64,000 bases of DNA from Candidatus Zixiibacteriota bacterium (GTDB lineage Bacteria > Zixibacteria > MSB-5A5 > GN15 > FEB-12). Location: contig JAJRQO010000036.1 in the NCBI GenBank assembly GCA_024280215.1, positions 93,798 to 157,797 on the forward strand. Direction: 5' to 3'. Below the pieces are notes generated by a model. The model was not told where the DNA came from. It saw only the letters and a list, made by a program, of their open reading frames with translations, and made no database searches. Shown piece after piece: positions 8,888 to 18,109 of the stretch (positions are counted from its first letter, which is position 1; each line of letters starts with the position of its first letter). The position numbers and the translations under genes are program-made.

Positions 8888-8971
8888 TTTTATATCAAAA
8901 TATTCTTTTCAACTCATATTAAATAAAATTGAATCATGTTCTTATCATCTATTAATAGGAAATTAAAAAGT

Positions 8972-9005
8972 AAAAAAAAGCTGTCAGGCGGGGACACCTG
9001 ACAGC
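8972..9005 (-). terminator. Rho-independent terminator of the FKBP transcript
   Basis: On the minus strand GCTGTCAGG pairs with CCTGACAGC around TGTCCCCG, followed by eight T residues (the A-run at 8972-8979 on the plus strand). It lies about 50 nt after the stop of the FKBP gene. Confidence 0.85.
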
Positions 9006-9054
9006 ACAAAATAACAATATCCCCGTTTTCACGAGGATTATATTTTATATCTGC

Positions 9055-9570
9055 TTATTTAACACTCATCATTTCAGTTTCAAAAATCATATAGGTATTG
9101 GCAGGGATCAATGGTGGACGACCGCCTTTACCATAACCCAAATCTGGTGGAATAATAAGCGTACGTTTACCACCTACTTTGACACCAACAAGACCTTCGT
9201 CCCATCCACGAATCATACGACCCGCACCAAGTCGGAATGGAAGAGGAGTTCCACGTTTTACAGAACTATCAAATGGTTCACCAGATTTTTTACCATCAAT
9301 ATATAACCATCCAGTATAATGCACTTCAATATTATCACCTTTTTTAGCTTCAGTGCCATCACCAATTTTAGTATCAAAATACTGAAGACCTGATTTTGTC
9401 GTTATGATTTTAGGTCCTTTAGATTCGGTTGAATCTTTTTTCATTTCCATTTTATGTCCCATTTTGTGTTCTGTAGTATCCATCTTATGTTTGTATTCTG
9501 TAGAGTCACCAGCAAAAGCGACTGAAGAACAAATCATAAGAGCTGTTAAAGTTAATAAAGTTTTTTTCAT
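9055..9570 (-). CDS. Exported FKBP-type peptidyl-prolyl isomerase
   Basis: About 171 residues. A signal peptide (MKKTLLTLTALMICSSVAFA) is followed by a Met/His/Lys-rich linker (about residues 20-50) and an FKBP domain running to the C-terminus with typical VHYTGW, FDSS, GRMIRGWDEGL and PPDLGYG patterns. It catalyses cis-trans proline isomerisation in the periplasm. I chose the start at 9570 because it has the sequence AAAGGA just upstream and gives a clean signal peptide. An earlier ATG at 9588 overlaps the purA stop (ATGA) and would add six residues, so translational coupling is possible. The linker could bind metal, as in SlyD-like proteins. Confidence 0.85.
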   Translation of the reverse strand: MKKTLLTLTALMICSSVAFAGDSTEYKHKMDTTEHKMGHKMEMKKDSTESKGPKIITTKSGLQYFDTKIGDGTEAKKGDNIEVHYTGWLYIDGKKSGEPFDSSVKRGTPLPFRLGAGRMIRGWDEGLVGVKVGGKRTLIIPPDLGYGKGGRPPLIPANTYMIFETEMMSVK

Positions 9571-9584
9571 AATTTTTCCTTTTT

Positions 9585-10871
9585 TCATACTAAGACTTTA
9601 ATAGTTTCTGCTCTTTTTGCACCCGTTGATATTATACAAATTTTGACGTCTAAATCTTCAATTATATAATTCAGATATTTTTGTGCATTTTCAGGCAACT
9701 CATCAAAATGTACCTTCCCTGTTGTTGGGTCTGACCAACCAGGGAATGATTTATAAATCGGTTTAACATGTTGTAGTTCCGCCAAATCAAGCGGTACTTC
9801 ATCAAGGGTCTCGCCATTTAATTCATATCCAACACACACTTTTAGTTCTTCCAGACCGTCCAAAACATCAAGCTTGGTAATAGCAACTGAATCGACACCA
9901 TTGATACGCACAGCATGACGAAGCGAAACTAAATCAAGCCAGCCACATCTGCGAGGTCGCCCAGTCGTCGCTCCGAACTCATCCCCTTTACGGCGGAGTT
10001 CTTCACCCATCTCGTCTACAAGCTCTGTTGGAAATGGTCCCGCACCAACACGAGTTGTATATGCTTTGACAATTCCAACAACTTCATCAACCATCCGAGG
10101 TCCCATACCTAAGCCAGTAAAAGCACCACCCGAAGTTGTGTTTGATGATGTCGCATATGGGTAAGTTCCAAGATCAACATCAAGCATTGAGCCTTGAGCA
10201 CCTTCAAAGAGAATTTGTTTATTCTCTTTATATGCTTTGTGTAAAAGAAGCGAGACATCAACAGCAAGTTCTTTAAACAAATCTGCCATTGCCATCAAGT
10301 CATCAAAAGTTTTGTCGAGGTCGGCACGTTCATCAGTTGAACCAGTAAAATATTTTGCTTTGATTTCTTTCTGATACTCAAGACGTTTTTTCAACCTGTC
10401 AGGTGAAAAGATATCAGCAATACGGATACCATGACGTGCGACTTTGTCAACATAGGCAGGACCTATACCACGTTTGGTTGTACCAATCGATGCGGTACCA
10501 CGTTTTGATTCTTCGACAGCATCTATCATTTTGTGATACGGCAAAACAAGATTTGCCGCTGATGAAATAAAGAGTCGACCTTTGTAATCGATTCCCTGTT
10601 CGGTTAGAAAATCGAGTTCTTCTTTAAATCCGAATGGATCTAAGACAACACCATTTCCTATGACACAAATCTTTCCAGGATGAATAATCCCAGATGGTAT
10701 CAAATGCAGTACATACTTTTTGTCTTCGACAATAATCGTATGACCAGCATTTGCACCGCCTTGAAAACGAGCGATAACATCAGCATCGGCAGCAAGGAGA
10801 TCGACAATTTTGCCTTTTCCCTCATCGCCCCATTGACATCCAACAATAATTCTGTTTTTTCCCATGTTCAT
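9585..10871 (-). CDS. purA: Adenylosuccinate synthase
   Basis: 428 residues, full length for PurA. It joins IMP and aspartate using GTP in the first committed step of AMP synthesis, in the cytoplasm. The N-terminal GDEGKGK phosphate-binding loop, the GTTKRGIGPAY segment and the TGRPRRCGW segment are all present. It is the third gene of a likely lon-engB-purA-FKBP run on the minus strand: 16 nt from engB, and its stop overlaps an ATG of the next gene. No purine operator was recognised. Confidence 0.95.
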   Translation of the reverse strand: MNMGKNRIIVGCQWGDEGKGKIVDLLAADADVIARFQGGANAGHTIIVEDKKYVLHLIPSGIIHPGKICVIGNGVVLDPFGFKEELDFLTEQGIDYKGRLFISSAANLVLPYHKMIDAVEESKRGTASIGTTKRGIGPAYVDKVARHGIRIADIFSPDRLKKRLEYQKEIKAKYFTGSTDERADLDKTFDDLMAMADLFKELAVDVSLLLHKAYKENKQILFEGAQGSMLDVDLGTYPYATSSNTTSGGAFTGLGMGPRMVDEVVGIVKAYTTRVGAGPFPTELVDEMGEELRRKGDEFGATTGRPRRCGWLDLVSLRHAVRINGVDSVAITKLDVLDGLEELKVCVGYELNGETLDEVPLDLAELQHVKPIYKSFPGWSDPTTGKVHFDELPENAQKYLNYIIEDLDVKICIISTGAKRAETIKVLV

Positions 10872-10887
10872 CTATTTCTATTAAGGT

Positions 10888-11469
10888 TCATTTTTTCTTA
10901 TTCACTAAGGCAAAAACCGCTTGAAGAACTTCATCTTTTCCAGTGCCTTTGGTAGTTGAAAATGGTATCGACGTTAGACCGTATGCATTTTCAATCTGCC
11001 TTGCTTTACGATTTGTTTTGTCTCTTGTAATTTTATCAGTCTTTGTAATGATTGCCACACATGGCATCTCTTTTTCTGAGAGCCAACGGATAAGGTCTTC
11101 GTCTTCCGCATTTGGGTCTCTGCGACAATCTAAAAGAAGCATCAGTCCTGCCAAGTTTTGTGATGAGACTAAATAATCTTCAATCAGTTGACCCCATGAT
11201 TCTTTTTCAACTTTTGATACTTTGGCATAGCCATAGCCAGGTAGATCAACAAAATAAAACTCCTCATTGATTAAAAAGAAATTGAGGGCTCTTGTCTTTC
11301 CTGGGGTTTGGGAAACTTTGGCAGCTTTTCGATGGCCGGTTATTTTATTCAGTAGCGAAGATTTTCCAACATTCGACCGCCCTGCAAAGGCGATTTGAGG
11401 TAGAGAATCTGTGGGTAGCTGATCTAATTTGTAAAATGAACCGATAAATTTAACGTCTATGTTTTTCAA
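10888..11469 (-). CDS. engB: Ribosome biogenesis GTPase YsxC/EngB
   Basis: 193-residue small GTPase needed for assembly of the large ribosomal subunit. The G1 motif GRSNVGKSS lies near residue 30, G3 is DLPGYG near 75 and G4 is TKTD near 142. Length and motif order fit the TrmE-Era-EngA-YihA-Septin-like family. The gene lies between lon (39 nt) and purA (16 nt); lon next to engB is a common arrangement in bacteria. Confidence 0.95.
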   Translation of the reverse strand: MKNIDVKFIGSFYKLDQLPTDSLPQIAFAGRSNVGKSSLLNKITGHRKAAKVSQTPGKTRALNFFLINEEFYFVDLPGYGYAKVSKVEKESWGQLIEDYLVSSQNLAGLMLLLDCRRDPNAEDEDLIRWLSEKEMPCVAIITKTDKITRDKTNRKARQIENAYGLTSIPFSTTKGTGKDEVLQAVFALVNKKK

Positions 11470-11508
11470 ATCTCTTTATATCTTATTTCTATAATTTCTT
11501 TGTACCAT

Positions 11509-13914
11509 TTATAATCTCGGTCGGTTATCAACTGGTTTGGAAAGTTTTCTTTTCAGATACGGCGATTTCACCATAGCAATTTGCAATACTTCTTTGACTC
11601 GTTTGACATAATGCAAAGTAAGTCCTTCAAGTAATTCAGATGGAAGTTCTTTGACATCTTTTTTATTTTTATAAGGTAGAATAATTTCTGTAATACCATT
11701 TCGCTTAGCAGCTAACAGTTTTTCATTCAACCCGCCAATAGGTAAAACATCACCAGTCAGAGTAATCTCACCAGTCATAGCAACATCGGTACGAATCGGT
11801 ATTGATACAAGCGACGAAAGGAGTGCAGTAATAAGTGTCACACCAGCCGATGGGCCATCTTTTGGAACGGCACCCTCAGGGATATGTACATGCAGTTCTA
11901 AATTATCGTAAAAATCTTTTGAGAGTCCAAACAGTTCACGATTTTTACGAATAAAAGAAAGAGCTGCCACAGCAGACTCCTGCATAACATCACCAAGCTG
12001 ACCAGTCAATGTCAATTTTGATTTACCATAGAGAGGAACAACCTCAACAGGTAAAGTCTCGCCCCCAACAACAGTCCACGCCAAACCAACAGCATAGCCG
12101 ATAGTTGGTGTCAGTTTTATATTTGAATCAACATACTTAGCAGCACCCAATGCTTTGGTTATTTTACTTTTTGTAATTGTAACTTTTTTTGTCTTTTTAC
12201 CTGATGCAACTTCAACGACAATCTTCCGTAACACACCACCAATTTGACGTTCTAATTCACGAACCCCAGACTCACGAGTATAGCTTCTGATAATATCAAG
12301 CAGAGCATCATCATCAAATGTGATTGCAATTTTTGTCAGCCCAAGCTCTTTGAGAAGTTTTGGTAATAAGAAATTTTTTGCTATTGCAAGTTTTTCAAAA
12401 TCAAGATAGCCTGATAAAGTTATTATTTCCATTCTATCCCTAAGTGGTGCAGGAATAGATGAAATCGAGTTTGCGGTAGTGATAAACAATGTATCCGACA
12501 AATCATATTCAACTTCCAAATAGTTATCAGCAAAGGTTGAATTCTGTTCTGGGTCTAATACTTCAAGAAGTGCCGAAGCAGGATCACCACGAAAATCTTT
12601 ACCTATTTTATCAATTTCGTCCAAGAGAAAAACAGGATTTGATGAGCCAGCTTTTTTTAACGACTGAATAATACGACCTGGTAATGCACCAATATATGTC
12701 CGACGGTGTCCTCGGATTTCAGATTCATCATGTACACCACCGAGTGACATACGAACAAATTTTCGATTCATAGCATTGGCGATAGAACGACCAACAGATG
12801 TTTTCCCCACACCAGGAGGACCTACCAAACAAAGGATAGGACCTTTGACTTTTCCTGCTAAACGAATTATAGCAAGATGTTCAATAATACGACTCTTTGG
12901 TTTTTCAAGTCCAAAATGATCCGCATCCAAAATTGCTTTAACATCTTTGAAGTCCAATCTATCTTTGGTTGGTTTATTCCATGGAATACTTAATAACCAA
13001 TCAAGATAGGAACGCACCACACCTGCCTCAGCAGAGTAAGGATGCATCTTCGAGAGTTTTTTAATCTCTTCTTCAGCTTTGTTTTTCACTTCAACAGGAT
13101 AATCATAGCTCTCAATTTTGGCATACAAGTCATCTACTTCAGCAGTCGGTTCATCATGCTGTCCAAGTTCATCTTTAATAACTTTTAATTGTTGTTGTAG
13201 ATAAAACTCCCGTTGTGATTGAGTCATCGACTCCCGAACAGTACCATCAATTTCTTGTTCAATTTTTAATATTTCAATCTCTTCATTTAAAATATCAGAG
13301 AGAATGGCAAACTGAGATTTTATATCAAACTCTTCTAAAATAGTTTGTTTTGTATCAATCTTTTGTAAAATATGAGCAGCAATTGTATCTGACTTTTGTT
13401 GATATTCATTTATAGATGCAAGGGTAACCAAAACTTCATCAGGAACCCGACGATTCAAACGGATATACTCAGAAAATTGTTCAGAGACCGCCCGACATAA
13501 CGCTTCGGTTTCTCTATCTTGAGATTCTTCATCAGCAACGACAATCTTTGTTTTGGCATAAAAATAATTATTTTTCCTCGTGATTTTTTCAACCTTTGCC
13601 CGCATCAATCCCTCGACTAATACCTTGAAAGTACCATTTGGCATTTTCATGACTTGCAAAACTCTGGCAACAACACCAACCTCATATAAATCATCGGGGT
13701 TTGGTTTATCAACCGAGGCTTCTTTTTGAGAAAGAAGTAAAATTTGTTTATCGTCAGACATCGCTTCTTGTAAGGCATTAATTGTAAAATTACGACCTAT
13801 TAAAAGCGGAAAAATCATATGTGGAAATACTACAACATCTCTAAGTGGGATAATTGGAAGAGCTGTTTTTAGATTAATCGTTTCATCATTATGCTTAATT
13901 TTCATATTATTCAA
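11509..13914 (-). CDS. lon: ATP-dependent protease Lon
   Basis: 801 residues, full-length LonA. An N-terminal substrate-binding domain (about 18-210) is followed by a helical linker and an AAA+ module with Walker A GPPGVGKT (365-372) and Walker B FLLDEIDKIG (about 429-437). The C-terminal serine-lysine peptidase domain has Ser 689 (in KDGPSAG) and Lys 732. It degrades damaged and regulatory proteins in the cytoplasm. It is the first gene of the run lon-engB-purA-FKBP. No heat-shock promoter was identified with confidence in the 100 nt upstream. Confidence 0.97.
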   Translation of the reverse strand: MNNMKIKHNDETINLKTALPIIPLRDVVVFPHMIFPLLIGRNFTINALQEAMSDDKQILLLSQKEASVDKPNPDDLYEVGVVARVLQVMKMPNGTFKVLVEGLMRAKVEKITRKNNYFYAKTKIVVADEESQDRETEALCRAVSEQFSEYIRLNRRVPDEVLVTLASINEYQQKSDTIAAHILQKIDTKQTILEEFDIKSQFAILSDILNEEIEILKIEQEIDGTVRESMTQSQREFYLQQQLKVIKDELGQHDEPTAEVDDLYAKIESYDYPVEVKNKAEEEIKKLSKMHPYSAEAGVVRSYLDWLLSIPWNKPTKDRLDFKDVKAILDADHFGLEKPKSRIIEHLAIIRLAGKVKGPILCLVGPPGVGKTSVGRSIANAMNRKFVRMSLGGVHDESEIRGHRRTYIGALPGRIIQSLKKAGSSNPVFLLDEIDKIGKDFRGDPASALLEVLDPEQNSTFADNYLEVEYDLSDTLFITTANSISSIPAPLRDRMEIITLSGYLDFEKLAIAKNFLLPKLLKELGLTKIAITFDDDALLDIIRSYTRESGVRELERQIGGVLRKIVVEVASGKKTKKVTITKSKITKALGAAKYVDSNIKLTPTIGYAVGLAWTVVGGETLPVEVVPLYGKSKLTLTGQLGDVMQESAVAALSFIRKNRELFGLSKDFYDNLELHVHIPEGAVPKDGPSAGVTLITALLSSLVSIPIRTDVAMTGEITLTGDVLPIGGLNEKLLAAKRNGITEIILPYKNKKDVKELPSELLEGLTLHYVKRVKEVLQIAMVKSPYLKRKLSKPVDNRPRL

Positions 13915-14015
13915 TAATTCCTATATTTTTTGCATACTACATAACATACCTCTTTTTTGCACTAAGGTAAATACTTTTTTGCATTTGTGATAGAAATGTG
14001 AATTGAATTAATTTA

Positions 14016-14939
14016 TTAGATACTTACAAACGAAAGAATCGACCATAAGAGAATAACCAAAATAGCCAAAAGACTCACTTTCAAATACTTACGAGGGTTT
14101 TCCTGAATTGTATCGAGATTTGAATATTTACTGCTATTTTCATCAAACTGGTTGATTTCAAGTAATGTCGCCATCAATTCTGAAGTATCAGTAAAACGGT
14201 CTTGTCGTTTTTTGGCAAGTAATTTCCCCAAAAGCAAACGGTTAATTCTTTGCTCATATCCTTGCTCAGAACTTGAAAAATCAGGTTTATCGTTTAAAAT
14301 AGCATGAGTCAGTTGTTCCTCATTATCCCCTACAAATGGAAGTCGCCCAAACGACAACCGATAGGCAATTACACCGAGTGCGAAAAAATCGGACTGCTGA
14401 CTCATTGGCTCATTTTTCACTTGTTCGGGAGCAAGATAATGGCAGGCATCATACGGTGCCATAAATTCGGGAGAGTTTTGAAAATCATCAAATGGAGAAA
14501 GTCCTGCATCCAGCAAAACTATTTCACCAGAATCGGTAACTATAATATTAGATGGTTTCAAGTTACCATGTAAAAGGTTTTGAGTATGCAAGGCTGATAA
14601 CCCGCAACTTATTTGTTTCAGTAAGTCTAATAGATTTTCTTTTTCAAAGGCAGACTTTGAAAATAGTTGCTTGAGTGTTACACCCTCAATATAGTCAGAG
14701 ATAATTATGATAGAGTCATTATATTCTTCGACAGAATAGACTGTACTCAAATTTGGATGTTCGATTCCTATGTAGCACTTTATTTTATGAACATCTCTTT
14801 TGATGGAATCGGTCGGTTTTAACTGCTTTATAGATACAACTCGATTATGTTCTAAATCGTATGCTTTATAAATTACCGATGTTGTCGATTCACCGATTTT
14901 TTGTGTTGATTCGTATGAATTTATCTGTTTATAGTCCAT
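14016..14939 (-). CDS. Hanks-type protein kinase fold with membrane tail, probable pseudokinase
   Basis: 307 residues. A Ser/Thr kinase domain (about 8-265) is followed by a single C-terminal helix (about 283-305) that would anchor it in the inner membrane with the kinase inside. The ATP-binding Lys is present (VVSIK, Lys 38) and the metal-binding Asp is kept (LLDAGL, Asp 144, in place of DFG). The catalytic loop reads HGNLKPSN (124-131), so the catalytic Asp of HRD is replaced by Asn. Family knowledge says this usually abolishes or strongly reduces phosphotransfer. It may be a signalling scaffold. It is a single gene, with no phosphatase or substrate gene beside it. Confidence 0.85.
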   Translation of the reverse strand: MDYKQINSYESTQKIGESTTSVIYKAYDLEHNRVVSIKQLKPTDSIKRDVHKIKCYIGIEHPNLSTVYSVEEYNDSIIIISDYIEGVTLKQLFSKSAFEKENLLDLLKQISCGLSALHTQNLLHGNLKPSNIIVTDSGEIVLLDAGLSPFDDFQNSPEFMAPYDACHYLAPEQVKNEPMSQQSDFFALGVIAYRLSFGRLPFVGDNEEQLTHAILNDKPDFSSSEQGYEQRINRLLLGKLLAKKRQDRFTDTSELMATLLEINQFDENSSKYSNLDTIQENPRKYLKVSLLAILVILLWSILSFVSI

Positions 14940-14999
14940 ATCTATTAATAACGGTCGTTTAGGGGTAAATCTTTAGGAGAGAATTTACATCGATTATTA

Positions 15000-15383
15000 C
15001 TACTCTGCGACATCAAAGGCATTTTCATAATGTTCAAGCTGATCATCGACAAAAGTTACTACATCAAACCGCATATCTACATTTTGTAAATTGTTCACTA
15101 AAATATATTGATTAGCAGCATGGGAGAGATTCCGAATTTTTCGTTTATCAACTCGTTCTGAGGGATGACCAAATCTTTTTGATGATGCCGATTTGACTTC
15201 GACAAATACAATCTGATTATCTTTTTTGACAATAAGGTCAATTTCTTTGTGACCTGCTTGCCAATTTTTTTCAAGAATTTCAAAACCGTGTTCTACAAAA
15301 TATTTCCGAGCGAGTTCTTCAAATTGACGACCTCGTTCACGATTTGCTTTTGTGTATGAACTATTCTTTTTAGAGGAGGGCAT
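15000..15383 (-). CDS. YraN family protein (UPF0102)
   Basis: 127 residues with the YraN/UPF0102 layout: an N-terminal GRQFEELARKY helix, then EIDLIVKK and FVEVKSA, the spaced Asp and ExK of a restriction-endonuclease-like fold. A nuclease or Holliday-junction role is predicted for the family but not firmly established. Its start overlaps the 3' end of rnhB by 14 nt. The pair rnhB-yraN is widespread in bacteria, which supports both calls. Confidence 0.88.
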   Translation of the reverse strand: MPSSKKNSSYTKANRERGRQFEELARKYFVEHGFEILEKNWQAGHKEIDLIVKKDNQIVFVEVKSASSKRFGHPSERVDKRKIRNLSHAANQYILVNNLQNVDMRFDVVTFVDDQLEHYENAFDVAE

Positions 15384-16029
15384 ACTGATTTAAAACTTCA
15401 GCAACTGGCTTAAAAGTTTTACGATGAATATCGGTTGGCCCAAATTCTTTCAACTCAGCAATATGTGCCGCCGTTGGATAGCCTTTATGTTTGGCAAAAG
15501 AAAATGACGGATAGAGACTTTGATAGTGATCCATAATCCGATCACGGGTAACTTTGGCAACCACCGATGCTGCCGCCACTGACTGACAAAGAGCATCACC
15601 GCCGATTACCGCATATTGCGGTTGAGAAATTTTTGGTATCGGATAGTTCCCATCAACAATGACAAAGTCAGGTTTCTCTGATAAATCATGCACCGCTTTT
15701 CGCATCGCCATAAGTGACGCTTGTAAAATATTTATTTTGTCGATATCTTCATTATCCAAAATACCAATGGCACAGACTAATCCGATTTGCGCTATCTCAT
15801 CAAAGATACGGTCACGTTTTGCAGGGGATAATTTTTTAGAATCTGTCAAACCTTCGATTTTCACATCATGAGGTAAAATCACCGCAGCCGCAACAACAGG
15901 ACCAGCCAATGGACCACGACCAACTTCGTCGACACCGCATACCGCTTTGTATCCTTGAGTGTGAAGAGAATTTTCTAAGTTTTCCATCATCGCTTGAAAC
16001 TGTTCGTTGTTTTCTGGTTTCATTTTCAT
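15370..16029 (-). CDS. rnhB: Ribonuclease HII
   Basis: 219 residues. It cleaves RNA in RNA-DNA hybrids and removes misincorporated ribonucleotides. The N-terminal GVDEVGRGPLAGPVV block gives the Asp-Glu pair of the active site, and the third acidic residue is in the IVDGNYPIP region. Length is normal for RNase HII. The start at MKMKPENN overlaps no other gene. The downstream YraN gene overlaps by 14 nt. rsmD is divergent, 89 nt away. Confidence 0.94.
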   Translation of the reverse strand: MKMKPENNEQFQAMMENLENSLHTQGYKAVCGVDEVGRGPLAGPVVAAAVILPHDVKIEGLTDSKKLSPAKRDRIFDEIAQIGLVCAIGILDNEDIDKINILQASLMAMRKAVHDLSEKPDFVIVDGNYPIPKISQPQYAVIGGDALCQSVAAASVVAKVTRDRIMDHYQSLYPSFSFAKHKGYPTAAHIAELKEFGPTDIHRKTFKPVAEVLNQYALL

Positions 16030-16118
16030 CTACCTGTATAATATTTTCTTTTTGTCCTACAATCAACAAAATAATTTATATTATTGTTATCGGATAAAAA
16101 CTGTTGTAATATTAGAAT

Positions 16119-16724
16119 ATGAAGAAAAAAATTAATAATGTTGAAAATAAACAGCAGAATGAGATGTTTGAGTTTAAAATAGTTGCGGGAACTCTCAAAA
16201 ACCGAACTATTAAAGCACCCAATTTAGGCGTCACCCGTCCGCCTCTTACTCGTTTGCGGAAATCTATCTTTGATTTTTTAAAACCGCACCTTGAAGATGC
16301 CAACTACTTAGACCTTTTCTCTGGTACAGGCTCGTATCTTTTTGAAGCGGTCTCACGAGGCGTTGACTCCGCCATGGGTGTCGAGCTTGAAAAACAATTG
16401 GTCGACTCAATAAAAAGACAGGCGGGAAAGTTTGGAGTTGCTGACCGACTGAACTGTATGCAAGAAGATGTGTTCAAAGCGATAGTTCGTCTTGAGAACC
16501 AAGCACAGAAATTTGACATTATTATGATAGCTCCTCCGCAATACCGTGGCATTATCGATAAGACTTTGCTGACTCTTCGGGAACATCCGATAGTGACTGA
16601 CGAACATCTGATACTTTGCCAGCATGATACCTCGGAAACCAAAGGTATCAATTTTAAAGGGTACGAAATTTTGCAACAACGCAAATACGGCAACACGACT
16701 TTTACGGTAATGCAGTTAGGGTGA
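16119..16724 (+). CDS. rsmD: 16S rRNA (guanine-N2)-methyltransferase, RsmD family
   Basis: 201 residues. An N-terminal beta region with RPPLTRLRKSIFDFL matches the RPTxxxxRExxFNxL signature of RsmD, followed by a Rossmann SAM site LDLFSGTGSYLFEA (about 64-77). The usual catalytic DPPY is replaced by APPQ (about 143-146, in MIAPPQY). I recall the same variant in some other bacterial RsmD proteins, so activity is not ruled out. It would methylate the guanine equivalent to G966 in the 30S subunit. It is divergent from rnhB and followed by a start-less frame. Confidence 0.85.
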   Translation: MKKKINNVENKQQNEMFEFKIVAGTLKNRTIKAPNLGVTRPPLTRLRKSIFDFLKPHLEDANYLDLFSGTGSYLFEAVSRGVDSAMGVELEKQLVDSIKRQAGKFGVADRLNCMQEDVFKAIVRLENQAQKFDIIMIAPPQYRGIIDKTLLTLREHPIVTDEHLILCQHDTSETKGINFKGYEILQQRKYGNTTFTVMQLG

Positions 16725-16772
16725 GAGGGTTTAGACATTTAATTGTTTCAGCTCAAAATAAATACTTTTTAA

Positions 16773-17198
16773 AGGAAAAAAAGTTATCTATTCGATAATT
16801 TAGAATTCAAGAGAAACGAACGTAAAATAGAAATATACGACAAACTCTATACAATCTTTAAATCTGAATTTGAATTATCTATTATTTGTAAAGTTAAAAA
16901 TAAAAACATAGGGTATATTGCAAAGCATCAAAAACATTATTTGTATAGTGTAGATAATAATGATAATGTTGATGAAATATCATCATTATTGAATTCTATA
17001 TCAATATGGCATTACAGCAACTTTGTAATAATAGCAGGGAGTTTAGGTTTAACTAACTCACTTAAACAAATAGACTTTAGTCGTACTATACCTGAGATGC
17101 AGGAAGATATAGACACCTATATCTCTGGTTTTATGTTCCCTGTTGATGAAGAATTAGTATGTTATGGAGATAAAAAATTTCAGAATTTATTTAAATAA
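16773..17198 (+). pseudogene. Open frame lacking a usual start codon, unknown
   Basis: One frame stays open from just after a TAA at 16770 to a TAA at 17199, about 142 codons. Its amino-acid composition looks like a real protein, with charged helices and a hydrophobic core (SNFVIIAGSLGL). No ATG, GTG or TTG occurs in frame before the TTG at 16941, which would leave only 85 residues. AAAGGA is present at 16771-16776, where a ribosome-binding site would be expected. Either a start was lost by mutation, a rare start codon is used, or only the 85-residue form is made. It ends 9 nt before the beta-lactamase gene, so co-transcription is likely. Family not recognised. Confidence 0.45.
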
Positions 17199-17207
17199 TA
17201 GGTAAAC

Positions 17208-18011
17208 ATGCCAATCAAACAAGCTATTCTAACATTTATAATCTGCATACTATCTTTCAATGCAACAAACTTCGCATCACAACAAACAGAACCCAACGAC
17301 AAAGAAATTTCCGAAGTTTTCAATAAACACAACGTCCAAGGCACGTTGGTTCTTGCATCGCTTGATAACAAATCGACATACATACACAATCATGAACGAG
17401 CAAACAAACGTCTCTCACCCGCATCAACATTTAAAATTCTAAATTCAATAATCGCTCTTGAAGAAGCTATCATCAAAGACCAATATGAAATTATAAAATG
17501 GGATGGGAACAAACGGTTCTTTGATTCATGGAACAAGGACCACAATATGAAATCAGCTTTCAAGGTTTCATGTATTTGGTTTTATCAAGAGCTTGCTAAA
17601 AAAATTGGTAAAGAAAACTATTTGAGATATTTCAATAAGTTCAACTATGGAAATAAACAAATAGGTGACGATATCACTACTTTTTGGCTTGGTAAAGAAT
17701 TAAAGATAACACCTCTTGAGCAAATTGAATTCTTAAAAAAGATATATAAAAAGAAGTATGACATATCAAAAAAGTCATACCTAATTTTAGAAGATATCAT
17801 GCTTGTTGACAGCACCGACAACTACAAACTCTACGCCAAGACAGGTTCCACTACTCAAAACGGAAAAGGTCATGGATGGTATGTTGGTTATGTCACTACA
17901 AAAGCTAACACATGGTTCTTTGCTACAAATTTACTGATAGATGGGTATGAAGATTTGAAAAAAAGAAAAGAAATTACCATCGCTGTGTTGAAGAAAAAGG
18001 GTTTGATATAA
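17208..18011 (+). CDS. Class D (OXA-like) beta-lactamase
   Basis: 267 residues including a signal peptide (about 1-24). All the landmarks of class D serine beta-lactamases are present: SxxK as STFK (Ser 73, Lys 76), the SxV box as SCI (121-123), YGN (147-149), a Trp at 160 in FWLGKELKI (in OXA enzymes this Trp stabilises the carboxylated lysine), KTG (211-213) and the downstream GWYVGY. The gene does not resemble the BlaR sensor domain, which lacks this context. It would hydrolyse penicillins in the periplasm; the spectrum cannot be read from sequence. No mobile element or integron site adjoins it, so it looks like a resident gene. Confidence 0.88.
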   Translation: MPIKQAILTFIICILSFNATNFASQQTEPNDKEISEVFNKHNVQGTLVLASLDNKSTYIHNHERANKRLSPASTFKILNSIIALEEAIIKDQYEIIKWDGNKRFFDSWNKDHNMKSAFKVSCIWFYQELAKKIGKENYLRYFNKFNYGNKQIGDDITTFWLGKELKITPLEQIEFLKKIYKKKYDISKKSYLILEDIMLVDSTDNYKLYAKTGSTTQNGKGHGWYVGYVTTKANTWFFATNLLIDGYEDLKKRKEITIAVLKKKGLI

Positions 18012-18109
18012 ATAGATTTTTTTAGTCCCTGTTTTTTTGAACCATTCTACTAATACATTGTACAAAATTCATCACAAAGAGAAATAAGAAATCAAATTAG
18101 GATACAAAG

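Larger units (their letters stand above)
8652..9054. other. Gene-free gap with repeats and two terminators
   Basis: 403 nt between convergent genes. It holds the right copy of the direct repeat (8698-8733), a plus-strand terminator (8782-8813), a palindrome-rich repeat (about 8832-8887) and a minus-strand terminator (8972-9005). No coding frame looks real. Confidence 0.6.

Noticed and set aside
16119..16724. RsmD inactivated by loss of DPPY
   Set aside because: APPQ at this place is, as I recall, found in other intact RsmD proteins, so loss of activity is not implied.
17208..18011. Beta-lactamase gene as part of an integron or transposon cassette
   Set aside because: No attC-like site, integrase or inverted repeats were seen around it.
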